The notes under the pieces: model-generated
Seen by the model: the letters and a program-made list of their open reading frames with translations, nothing else
Told to the model about the DNA's origin: nothing
Databases searched by the model: none
Shown: positions 56,976-64,000 of the stretch, piece by piece
How positions within the stretch are numbered: position 1 is the first letter of the stretch
How the letters are laid out: each line of letters opens with the position of its first letter
Translations under genes and position numbers: made by a program
NCBI RefSeq assembly: GCF_002086485.1
Contig: NZ_MVHF01000001.1
Coordinates: forward strand, 186,001 to 250,000
Source of the DNA: Mycobacterium aquaticum
GTDB lineage: Bacteria > Actinomycetota > Actinomycetes > Mycobacteriales > Mycobacteriaceae
Direction of reading: 5' to 3'
Length of the DNA stretch: 64,000 nt

Positions 56976-57361
56976 CGCCGGTCCTCGCAGGCGTGGGCGA
57001 CCGCGTCGACGACGATGTGGGCCAGGTGGTGGTCGACGAGGCGGTAGAGCACCTCACGGCCGGCCCGCTCACTGGACACCACGCCGGCCTGCTTGAGGAT
57101 CCTCAGGTGCTGACTGACGAGGGGTTGCGGCACGTCGAGGGCGTCGACCAGCTCGTGGACACAGCGCCCCGACTGCTGTAGCTGCAGCACGATCGCGATG
57201 CGTACCGGCGCGGCCAGCGCGCGCAGCAGTTCGCCGGCGGTGTCGAGCACGTGGCGCGGCGGCAGTTCCGGTGCCGGGACGCCGGCGTGATCGTGCTCCG
57301 CGTCGTGATCGGCGTGGGGATCCGGGGGCGTAGTATCGGCGAAGTTGGAAACGGTTTTCAT
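56972..57361 (-). CDS. smtB: Zinc-responsive ArsR-family repressor SmtB
   Basis: 129 residues from ATG 57361 ([11 protein letters not shown]). Winged helix with [32 protein letters not shown]. Metal site: C-terminal [18 protein letters not shown] (the alpha5 pattern) plus a His/Asp-rich N-terminus ([12 protein letters not shown]). Represses its own operon without zinc and so controls zur. A palindrome (57375-57394) just upstream is the probable operator. Confidence 0.9.
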   Translation of the reverse strand: MKTVSNFADTTPPDPHADHDAEHDHAGVPAPELPPRHVLDTAGELLRALAAPVRIAIVLQLQQSGRCVHELVDALDVPQPLVSQHLRILKQAGVVSSERAGREVLYRLVDHHLAHIVVDAVAHACEDRR

Positions 57362-57374
57362 TAACCGCCAGAAT

Positions 57375-57394
57375 ACATGCACGGAATCGCATGT
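57375..57394. promoter_or_regulatory. Probable SmtB operator between smtB and glyS
   Basis: ACATGC and GCATGT flank an 8-nt centre (ACGGAATC), 14 nt upstream of the smtB start in the divergent gap. TAGTCT (57436-57441) is a -10 box for glyS, 8 nt before its GTG. Confidence 0.55.
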
Positions 57395-57449
57395 CAACAG
57401 TTCCGGCGGATTATCGGTGCTCGTGGCGGTATCGCTAGTCTGTTGCACC

Positions 57450-58835
57450 GTGGCATCCATCATCGACACCGTTGCGAACCTGGCCAAACGCCGTGGTCTG
57501 GTCTATCAGTCCGGCGAAATCTACGGCGGCACGAAGTCCGCCTGGGATTACGGGCCACTTGGTGTCGAGCTCAAGGAGAACATCAAGCGGCAGTGGTGGA
57601 AATCGGTCGTCACGTCCCGAGATGATGTTGTCGGCCTGGACTCCGCCATCATCCTGCCCCGGCAGGTGTGGGTGGCCTCCGGCCACGTCGACGTGTTCAA
57701 CGATCCGCTCGTGGAGTGCTTGAACTGCCACAAGCGCCACCGCCAGGACCACATGCAAGAGGCCTATGCCCTGAAGAAGGGCATCGACGACCCGGACTCC
57801 GTGCCGATGGACGAGATCGTCTGCCCGGACTGCGGCACCAAGGGTCAGTGGACCGAGCCGCGTGACTTCAACATGATGCTCAAGACGTACCTCGGCCCGA
57901 TCGAGAGCGAGGAGGGTCTGCATTACCTGCGGCCCGAGACCGCGCAGGGCATCTTCGTCAACTTCGCCAACGTGGTGACCACCGCGCGCAAGAAGCCGCC
58001 GTTCGGCATCGGCCAGATCGGCAAGAGCTTCCGCAACGAGATCACGCCCGGCAACTTCATCTTCCGCACGCGCGAATTCGAACAGATGGAGATGGAGTTC
58101 TTCGTCGAGCCCTCCACCGCAGGCGAATGGCACAAGTACTGGATCGACACCCGGCTGCAGTGGTACATCGACCTGGGCATCCACCCGGAGAACCTGCGCC
58201 TCTACGAGCACCCGCTGGAGAAGCTGTCGCACTACAGCGCAGGCACCACCGACATCGAGTACAAGTTCGGTTTCGCGGGCAATCCGTGGGGTGAGCTGGA
58301 AGGCATCGCCAACCGCACCAACTTCGATTTGTCCACGCACGCAGAGCATTCCGGCACCGACCTGTCGTTCTACGACCAGGCCACCGACACCCGTTACGTC
58401 CCGTACGTGATCGAGCCGGCAGCCGGCCTGACCCGTTCGCTGATGGCGTTCCTGGTCGACTCGTACACCGAGGACGAGGCGCCCAACGCCAAGGGCGGCG
58501 TGGACAAGCGCACGGTGCTCAAGCTCGATCCGCGGCTGGCCCCAGTCAAGGCCGCGGTGCTGCCGCTGTCACGGCATGCCGACCTGTCGCCCAAGGCCCG
58601 CGACCTGGCCGCCGAGCTGCGCAAGAGCTGGAATGTCGAGTTCGACGACGCCGGGGCCATCGGCCGTCGCTACCGCCGCCAGGACGAGATCGGCACGCCG
58701 TACTGCGTGACCGTCGACTTCGACACACTCGAGGACGGCGCGGTGACCATCCGCGAGCGTGACGCCATGACCCAGGAGCGCGTGGCGCTGGACAAGGTGT
58801 CCGACTACCTCGCGGTGCGCCTCAAGGGCTGCTGA
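57450..58835 (+). CDS. glyS: Glycyl-tRNA synthetase
   Basis: 461 residues, class II alpha2-type synthetase. N-terminus [27 protein letters not shown]; motif 2 region [28 protein letters not shown]; motif 3 [12 protein letters not shown]; anticodon-binding domain at the C-terminus. A Cys4-type zinc site is seen (LNCHKRH and CPDCG). GTG 57450, probably leaderless. Confidence 0.95.
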   Translation: MASIIDTVANLAKRRGLVYQSGEIYGGTKSAWDYGPLGVELKENIKRQWWKSVVTSRDDVVGLDSAIILPRQVWVASGHVDVFNDPLVECLNCHKRHRQDHMQEAYALKKGIDDPDSVPMDEIVCPDCGTKGQWTEPRDFNMMLKTYLGPIESEEGLHYLRPETAQGIFVNFANVVTTARKKPPFGIGQIGKSFRNEITPGNFIFRTREFEQMEMEFFVEPSTAGEWHKYWIDTRLQWYIDLGIHPENLRLYEHPLEKLSHYSAGTTDIEYKFGFAGNPWGELEGIANRTNFDLSTHAEHSGTDLSFYDQATDTRYVPYVIEPAAGLTRSLMAFLVDSYTEDEAPNAKGGVDKRTVLKLDPRLAPVKAAVLPLSRHADLSPKARDLAAELRKSWNVEFDDAGAIGRRYRRQDEIGTPYCVTVDFDTLEDGAVTIRERDAMTQERVALDKVSDYLAVRLKGC

Positions 58836-58847
58836 CTTTCCCCGCCG

Positions 58848-58932
58848 AGCAGTCCCCCGCAAGCGGGAGGGGCCCCCAGCTGCGGTCCCCGACACGCCGC
58901 ATTTCGGGTACCGCGGCGTCTGCTCGCCGAGG
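58848..58932. repeat. GC-rich intergenic hairpin element after glyS
   Basis: Contains CCCGC-AA-GCGGG (58858-58869) followed by AGGGGCCCCC, and a larger pairing of CGAGCAG (58847-58853) with CTGCTCG (58920-58926). The CCCCCGCAAGCGGGAGG core is, from memory, a recurrent intergenic element in fast-growing mycobacteria. It lies between convergent genes and may also end transcription. Confidence 0.5.
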
Positions 58933-58940
58933 AAACGGGG

Positions 58941-59447
58941 CTAGCGCAGCTGCGGCGGGACGTCGCCGTCGAGCAGTTCGACCAGTGCTGCCAACAGGCC
59001 GTCTAGTTCACGGCCGACTGCGGCGATCGCCGGGTTGTCGTAGCTGGCGAACAGCAGGCTGGGCTGGTCCACGGCCAGCACGGTGCCGTCTGGCCCGTCG
59101 TAGAGAAGGGTGCGCAGCGGTGCGTGCAGCATGACCGCGGGGTCGTGACGGTACATGCGTTCGGCGATGGTGTGATTGCCCATCAGGTATTCGGTGGCGC
59201 GCCGTGTCGCACCGGACAGTGCCATCGTCGGCGTGACGTCGATGCTGTGGTAGCGCATGAAGCCATGTGGGGCTTCGTGTTTCGCGATCGCGACCACCTC
59301 GTCCCAGTTCGCCGCAGCTGTATACGCGCTGAGATCTACGGCAGGAACCAGTGATTCGTAACGTTGGCGGGCCTGCTCGTACTCATCGGGCAGCGCGATC
59401 AGCAGCCGTCGGCTCGGGTGCTCGACGGTGCTACTGTGCCGCGTCAC
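58941..59447 (-). CDS. DUF302-domain protein
   Basis: 168 residues. The pattern (GFMRYHSIDVTPTMALSGATRRATEYLMGNH, then LLYDGPDGTVLAVDQPS) is that of DUF302 proteins, a small alpha/beta fold of unknown role. GTG start in a 4-nt overlap with the alcohol dehydrogenase stop, so co-translated with it. No signal peptide. Confidence 0.75.
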   Translation of the reverse strand: MTRHSSTVEHPSRRLLIALPDEYEQARQRYESLVPAVDLSAYTAAANWDEVVAIAKHEAPHGFMRYHSIDVTPTMALSGATRRATEYLMGNHTIAERMYRHDPAVMLHAPLRTLLYDGPDGTVLAVDQPSLLFASYDNPAIAAVGRELDGLLAALVELLDGDVPPQLR

Positions 59448-60469
59448 TGCCGTGATCCTGCGACATCGAGGACGATCCGAAAGCGTGCCTGCCCGGACAT
59501 CATGCGCTCGTAGGCTTTTGGAGCCTCCTCGAACGGCATGACCTCGATCATGGGCGCGATGCCGTTGGCGGCGCTGAATGCGAGGCTGTCCTCGTTCTCG
59601 ATCGACGAACCTGTGAGGCTACCGACAACGCTCCGGCCGCCGAAGATCAGGTCGGCGGTGTTGACCTCGATCGGGTCCGGCGCGGCGCCGACGACGACCA
59701 GCTGTCCGTGCGGTCGCAGCCCTGCCACCAGGGGACTCATGGAGGCGCCGCTGGCTGCGGTGGCGATGACAGCGGCGGCGCCGCCCAAGGCGGTCAACGC
59801 CGCGCCCGGATCCTGCGCGGCGCTGTCGATGTAGTGGTCCGATCCCAAAGTCATTGCCAGCTCGGCCTTCTCGGCGCCGCGAGCGATCGTGGCGACGCGG
59901 TACCCGAGTTTCTTGGCGTACTGCACCCCGAGGTGCCCCAAGCCGCCGAGGCCCTGGATCGCGACCAGCGCTCCGGGCGGTGCGGCAGTGGCGCGCAAAG
60001 CGTTGAATGTGGTGACGCCCGCACACAGCAGGGGAGCGGCGACGTCCGCGGCCAACTGATCGGGTACGCGGACCAGTCCCGTGGCCCTGACGTACAGCAT
60101 CTCCGCATAGCCGCCGTCCTCAGTGGTCCCGGGCTGCGGCTGATCGGAGCAGTTGACGAAATCGCCTCGCCGACAGGACTCGCACTCGCCGCACTGGCCG
60201 CCGAGGAATCCCACACCGACGCGGTCGCCCGCCGCCCAGCTCGTAACACCCTCGCCGACAGCGTCGATGACGCCGACGACTTCGTGGCCGGGAACCACCG
60301 GCCGCTCGGGGTCGGGGCGCAGTCCTTCGACGGCGAGGAAATCGCTGTGGCAGACGCCGCAGCTGTCGACTCGTACTCGCACGTGACCCGGGGTGGGTGG
60401 CAACACCTCGCGCTCGACAAGTTCGAAATTGCGTTGGCCGGTGACCTGAAAGGCCCGATACGTCGTCAT
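59444..60469 (-). CDS. Zinc-dependent alcohol dehydrogenase (MDR family)
   Basis: 341 residues. Catalytic zinc Cys in CGVCHSDF and His in PGHEVVG; structural zinc Cys in CGECESCRRGDFVNC; Rossmann motif GLGGLGHLGVQYAKKLG. Oxidises an alcohol or reduces an aldehyde with NAD(P). Operon with an SDR upstream (20-nt gap) and DUF302 downstream. Confidence 0.9.
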   Translation of the reverse strand: MTTYRAFQVTGQRNFELVEREVLPPTPGHVRVRVDSCGVCHSDFLAVEGLRPDPERPVVPGHEVVGVIDAVGEGVTSWAAGDRVGVGFLGGQCGECESCRRGDFVNCSDQPQPGTTEDGGYAEMLYVRATGLVRVPDQLAADVAAPLLCAGVTTFNALRATAAPPGALVAIQGLGGLGHLGVQYAKKLGYRVATIARGAEKAELAMTLGSDHYIDSAAQDPGAALTALGGAAAVIATAASGASMSPLVAGLRPHGQLVVVGAAPDPIEVNTADLIFGGRSVVGSLTGSSIENEDSLAFSAANGIAPMIEVMPFEEAPKAYERMMSGQARFRIVLDVAGSRQ

Positions 60470-60489
60470 GGCTTGTCCCTCTCCGGCGC

Positions 60490-61155
60490 TCAGGCGAAGG
60501 CCCCGACGCGTGCCTGCCGGGTGAGCTCGTCGGCGAGCACCTCAGCGGCACCGGATTCGATACCGTCGACGATCTGCCGCGCGACGTCGGCCGGATCGTT
60601 CTTCGGTACATCGAGATCGGCCACCATCGACGTGTCGGTGTAACCGAGGTACACGCCGATCACATCGGTGTCCTGGTTCTGCAGTTCCAGTCGCAGCGAG
60701 TTGTTGGCCGACCACAGTGCGGCTTTCGAGATGCCGTAGGCGCCGAAGCCGGGGAGCCAGGACAGCACCGAGGCGATGTTGACGAGGGTCCCGCCACCTG
60801 CCAGCTGAGGTGCGAAGGCGCGGGTCACGTGCAATGCGCCGAACAGGTTGGTCTCGATGACGGACCGGATTTCGTCGAGGTCGCTGCTCAGCAGTGACTT
60901 GCCGCCCGTCACGCCGGCATTGTTGACCACGATCGTGGCGTCACCGGCGAGTTCGGCGAGCTTGTCGACCGAGTGGGCATCGGTGACCTCGGCTTGGACG
61001 ACGACCACTCTGGGGTCGGTGCTGGGCTCGGGGCTTCGGCTGGTGGCGTAGACCTTGCCGGCGCCGCGGGCGAGGAGTTCATCCACGATCGCCTTGCCGA
61101 GCCCGCGCTGGCCACCGGTTACCACGGCCGTCGATCCCTTGATCTGGTGTGACAT
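60490..61155 (-). CDS. Short-chain dehydrogenase/reductase
   Basis: 221 residues. Cofactor motif TGGQRGLGKAI (TGxxxGxG), NNAGVT, catalytic Ser in ASVLSW and YGISK. First gene of the SDR-ADH-DUF302 unit, divergent from an HxlR regulator that probably controls it. GAAGGAG lies just upstream of the ATG. Confidence 0.88.
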   Translation of the reverse strand: MSHQIKGSTAVVTGGQRGLGKAIVDELLARGAGKVYATSRSPEPSTDPRVVVVQAEVTDAHSVDKLAELAGDATIVVNNAGVTGGKSLLSSDLDEIRSVIETNLFGALHVTRAFAPQLAGGGTLVNIASVLSWLPGFGAYGISKAALWSANNSLRLELQNQDTDVIGVYLGYTDTSMVADLDVPKNDPADVARQIVDGIESGAAEVLADELTRQARVGAFA

Positions 61156-61213
61156 TCGATTCTCCTTCGAAGTGGGTTGACTGCCCGAACATCACCTTCA
61201 TCAAGCAGACACG

Positions 61214-61249
61214 CTGAGTAGGTATTCCCAACTCAGCTAGAATAGCGGT
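61214..61249. promoter_or_regulatory. Operator and leaderless promoter between the SDR gene and hxlR
   Basis: CTGAGT (61214-61219) and ACTCAG (61231-61236) form a perfect inverted repeat with an 11-nt spacer. It is followed at once by TAGAAT (61238-61243), a TANNNT -10 box exactly 6 nt before the hxlR ATG. A bound regulator would block this promoter. Confidence 0.6.
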
Positions 61250-61702
61250 ATGCGTACCGATCCGTGGACAGATAACGCCTGTCCCATCGCCCGTACCATG
61301 GCTGTGCTGGGGCAGCGGTGGGCCGTGCTGATCATTCGCGAGGCGCTGCTGGGCAAGTCACGTTTCTCGGAATTCCGCGAAGTCCTGGGGGTGGCCCCGG
61401 ATGTGCTCAGTGCCCGGCTGTCCGAACTAGTGGAGGCCGGCATCCTCGAAGTCGTCGACTATCAGCAGCCGGGTGACCGCACCCGCAGCCGGTACGTGCT
61501 GACCGACGCCGGCCATGACCTCATCCCGGTATTGGCGGCCATCGGGCAATGGGGGCATGTTCACCTGGCCCGGCCGCACAGCAGTGATTACCGCTTCATC
61601 GAGGCCGAGACCGGCGACCCGGTGGGCATCGGATTCCGGCGCAAGGACGGCACCACGGTCGCGCCGACGCAGGTCGCGCTCGTCACCAAGGCCGGCAGCT
61701 AA
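61250..61702 (+). CDS. HxlR-family transcriptional regulator
   Basis: 150 residues. HxlR winged helix with the typical start DNACPIARTMAVLGQRWAVLIIREALLGKSRFSEFREVLG and KLT-like DVLSARLSELVEAGILE. The single Cys near residue 11 is the redox-sensing position in aldehyde/quinone sensors such as HypR. Probably controls the divergent SDR-ADH genes. Leaderless start. Its stop overlaps that of the convergent gene. Confidence 0.87.
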   Translation: MRTDPWTDNACPIARTMAVLGQRWAVLIIREALLGKSRFSEFREVLGVAPDVLSARLSELVEAGILEVVDYQQPGDRTRSRYVLTDAGHDLIPVLAAIGQWGHVHLARPHSSDYRFIEAETGDPVGIGFRRKDGTTVAPTQVALVTKAGS

Positions 61703-63708
61703 AACCGGCCGCTACCACCGCTGTAGCTGCGGCCCGACGAGCGTGACGCGCCGCCGTAGGACGTCGGGCGGCCCATGCTGCGACCACCGCCGTAACCGCC
61801 GCCGAACCCTCCGCCGAGGCCACCGCGCAGCACGTTGCCGATGATGATGCCGCCCAACACCGCGCCCATGTCCGATCCACCACCGCCGCCATACTGCGAG
61901 GTGTAGCTGCGCTGCGCGGCGCGCACGTCGTCATTGGCCAGCCCCTGCGCCTGCGCGGCCAGCGTCGACGCCCCGTTGGCATGCGCGACAGCTTCATTCG
62001 GGTTCGCGCCGCGTTTCGCGAGCGCGGCGTCCAGTTGCCTGCCGGCTTCGGCGAGCCGGGTGCGCGCCTCCGGGCCGATGCTCCCGCGCCGGGTGTCGAT
62101 GAAATCCGACACGGCCTTGATCCGGGACTGTGCGGTGTCGATGGCCTGGTCCAGGGCGCGCGCCAGCCGGTCGGCCGCCTCGCGCTGGGCGTGCACGCTG
62201 GCCAGCAGCTGGTCGAGGTCGGCGTCGGTCTTGGTCAGCCGCGTGAAGGTGCCCAGCGGGTCGGCAGTGCCGCTGTTGCGCGCCTCATCCGCGGCCTTCA
62301 TGGCGGCGTCGCGCGCGGTCGCCAGGGCCGCGGACTGCGGCGTATCCGGCTGTCCCAGAAGGGTGTTCGCCTGGTCGATGCCGGCCTGAATATCGGTGAT
62401 CGCCGCGGGTAGGCCGGCGATCGCCCGGTTGATGTCGCTCGCGGCGCTGTCCACCGCGTCGAGCAGGGTGCGGGCCTGACCCAGCGCGGACTCCGCGGCC
62501 CGCACGGCGTCCACGAGCGCGGTCTGGTCGGTGGCCGGACGGGACACGAGACTGCGGGCCGACGACATGTTGCGGTCGGCGAAAGCCAACCGTTCCTTGG
62601 CCGCATCGACATTGCCCGCAACCGAACTCAGTGCGGCCGCATCGAACTGCTGGTGCAGCGTGTCCAACATCTGTTGTGCCGGCGTCAGACGCGCGGTCAG
62701 GTCCACCACCTGCTGGGTCATGCCGTCCAGCCGGGTCGGAGCATTGATCACCAGGTCGCGTAATTGGTCGAAAGCCGTGCTCTGCGTGTCGAGTTCACGA
62801 TCGGCCTTGGCGGCCGCCACGATCACGCGGGTCAACAGGTCCCGCCGCTGCAGCGGGGTCTCGGGCACCGCATCGTCGAGGATCTGCCGCACGTTGAACG
62901 CCTGCGCCAGTGCGGTTTTCGCGTTGGCCACCGCACGGCTGAACGCCTCGGTCTGCTTCGGGCCGAATTCCTCTACCGCCAGCTGCAATTCGGCGTCGCT
63001 CGTGCGTACCGCGTTGTCGACGTCGACGACGATCGAGCGGGACAGTTCGTCGAGGGCCTCGAGCGGTACCGTCGCCAGGGCATTCGGATCGGTGGGGTCG
63101 ACGCGTTTGGCGGCCTCGAATTCGGCCTTGCGGCGCTTGGCCCGTCGGCGTGCCGCCCACCAGAACACCAGCCCGGCCAGCACCAGCACCACGCCGAGGG
63201 CGATCACCAATGCGGGCCACGACATGCCTGCCGCGGCTTGCGGTTCGGTGTTGAGTCGGTTGGCCGCGGCGATCGCCGCACCCGCCCAGTCGTCGCGCCG
63301 CAGCGCGGGGGTGATGCTGTTGCGCCGGATGTCGTCGGTGTCCGAGGAACTGACGTTGGTGACGGTCGATGGCACCTGGAACGCGAAGGCACGGTCCACG
63401 GTGGCCACCGCCAGCACGGCGTCGTCGTCACCGAAATCGCTCATGGTCATGGTGCGCTGGGTCCAAGCCAGCGCGTTCTGCCCTGAGAAGTCCTCGACGA
63501 AAACCACCCACAGCTTGATGCGCCGCTGGTCGTAGAGTTTGTCGAGCGCGTTCTGCACACTGGTGCGCTGCTGCGGCGAGAGCGCGCCCGCGTTGTCGGT
63601 GAGCTGGGTGGACAACCGCAGCGGCGGCTCCGCACCGGCACCCGGGGCCACCACCAGCCCGACCATCAGGACCGCGAGCAGCATGGGCAGCAGACGGGCG
63701 ATGCGCAT
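61699..63708 (-). CDS. TPM-domain membrane protein, Rv2345-like
   Basis: 669 residues. Signal peptide (to about 27), extracytoplasmic TPM domain (about 30-165, QLTDNAGALSPQQRTSVQNALDKLY), one transmembrane helix (about 177-197), then a long Ala-rich helical, coiled-coil-like cytoplasmic region (about 200-590) and a Gly/Ser-rich tail (GGGFGGGYGGG). Equivalent to Rv2345 beside dgt. Function unknown. ATG 63708 gives the signal peptide. Confidence 0.82.
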   Translation of the reverse strand: MRIARLLPMLLAVLMVGLVVAPGAGAEPPLRLSTQLTDNAGALSPQQRTSVQNALDKLYDQRRIKLWVVFVEDFSGQNALAWTQRTMTMSDFGDDDAVLAVATVDRAFAFQVPSTVTNVSSSDTDDIRRNSITPALRRDDWAGAAIAAANRLNTEPQAAAGMSWPALVIALGVVLVLAGLVFWWAARRRAKRRKAEFEAAKRVDPTDPNALATVPLEALDELSRSIVVDVDNAVRTSDAELQLAVEEFGPKQTEAFSRAVANAKTALAQAFNVRQILDDAVPETPLQRRDLLTRVIVAAAKADRELDTQSTAFDQLRDLVINAPTRLDGMTQQVVDLTARLTPAQQMLDTLHQQFDAAALSSVAGNVDAAKERLAFADRNMSSARSLVSRPATDQTALVDAVRAAESALGQARTLLDAVDSAASDINRAIAGLPAAITDIQAGIDQANTLLGQPDTPQSAALATARDAAMKAADEARNSGTADPLGTFTRLTKTDADLDQLLASVHAQREAADRLARALDQAIDTAQSRIKAVSDFIDTRRGSIGPEARTRLAEAGRQLDAALAKRGANPNEAVAHANGASTLAAQAQGLANDDVRAAQRSYTSQYGGGGGSDMGAVLGGIIIGNVLRGGLGGGFGGGYGGGRSMGRPTSYGGASRSSGRSYSGGSGRF

Positions 63709-63767
63709 GACGGCCAATCTAATGTGCTGCACGGTATTGCTGCTGCGTCCTGGCAGACTGTGCCTCG

Positions 63768-64000
63768 GTGAACGACGACGGGTACGACCCCTACGACGAC
63801 TTCGACCGGGAACGCCTCGTGGTCGAAGCGCCAAAGGCTGCCGCGCTGCCCGGAACCGACACCGTGCACCGCACCGATTTCGCCAGGGACCGGGCCAGGG
63901 TGCTGCACAGTGCGGCCTTGCGCCGGTTGGCCGACAAGACGCAGGTGGTCGGGCCCCGTCAGAGCGAGACGCCGCGCACCCGGCTGACCCATTCTCTCGA
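63768..64000 (+). CDS. dgt: dGTP triphosphohydrolase-like protein, N-terminus only
   Basis: 77 codons lie in the window; the gene runs off the right edge. GTG 63768 ([17 protein letters not shown]). [30 protein letters not shown] and [10 protein letters not shown] are the conserved N-terminus of Dgt, the last His being the first HD-domain metal ligand. Divergent from the Rv2345-like gene, as in M. tuberculosis (Rv2344c). Confidence 0.9.
   Translation, partial: MNDDGYDPYDDFDRERLVVEAPKAAALPGTDTVHRTDFARDRARVLHSAALRRLADKTQVVGPRQSETPRTRLTHSL

Overview
The window comes from a GC-rich, fast-growing mycobacterium (Mycolicibacterium type). The evidence is the complete mycobactin locus mbtI/mbtA/mbtB-T-C-D-E-F-G-H, frequent 4-nt ATGA/GTGA stop-start overlaps, leaderless starts placed 6-8 nt after a TANNNT -10 box, and gene order shared with the M. 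tuberculosis Rv2402-Rv2344c stretch (trehalase, subI-cysTWA, sirA-cysH-che1, hemW, mbt, hrcA, dnaJ2, rsmE, phoH, ybeY, era, amiA2, recO, uppS, zur-smtB, glyS, dgt). Gene names rest on motifs and remembered family sequences; no database search was possible.

Region 1 (1-16.3 kb) is about sulfur. The left edge holds the start of a family 2 encapsulin (MMP-I/SrpI type). Divergent from it is a thioester-domain-like protein with no cysteine, preceded by a leaderless short ORF ending in four Cys codons. Next come a GH15 trehalase, two small membrane proteins, and the sulfate importer subI-cysT-cysW-cysA, which has its own Cys-rich leader ORF. A sulfide/persulfide operon follows (persulfide dioxygenase, sulfide:quinone oxidoreductase, rhodanese, TauE-type exporter, CsoR/CstR-type repressor) with three similar operators. 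The assimilatory operon sirA-cysH-che1 closes the region and has a third Cys leader. The three leaders suggest one ribosome-sensed cysteine-limitation circuit.

Region 2 (16.3-40.9 kb) is hemW plus mycobactin synthesis: salicylate synthase MbtI, salicyl-AMP ligase MbtA, NRPS proteins MbtB/E/F, the split PKS module MbtC/MbtD, thioesterase MbtT, lysine N-hydroxylase MbtG and MbtH. IdeR-like iron boxes sit before mbtI and between mbtA and mbtB. mbtJ, which lies between mbtI and mbtA in M. tuberculosis, is absent there. MbtE carries a truncated second adenylation domain and MbtF a degenerate epimerase-like C-terminus.

Region 3 (41-57 kb) is a dense housekeeping run: hrcA, dnaJ2, rsmE, a tiny secreted protein, phoH interrupted by an intein with class 3 (W-C-T) features, ybeY, a CNNM/CorC protein, a cytidine-deaminase relic, era, an MmpS-like secreted protein, amiA2, recO, uppS, a conserved small protein, a Nudix hydrolase, a NarL-type two-component system, and zinc regulators zur and smtB. 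Region 4 (57.4-64 kb) has glyS, a DUF302 protein, an alcohol dehydrogenase, an SDR, an HxlR regulator, a TPM-domain membrane protein and the start of dgt. No rRNA, tRNA, CRISPR array, IS element or prophage was recognised.
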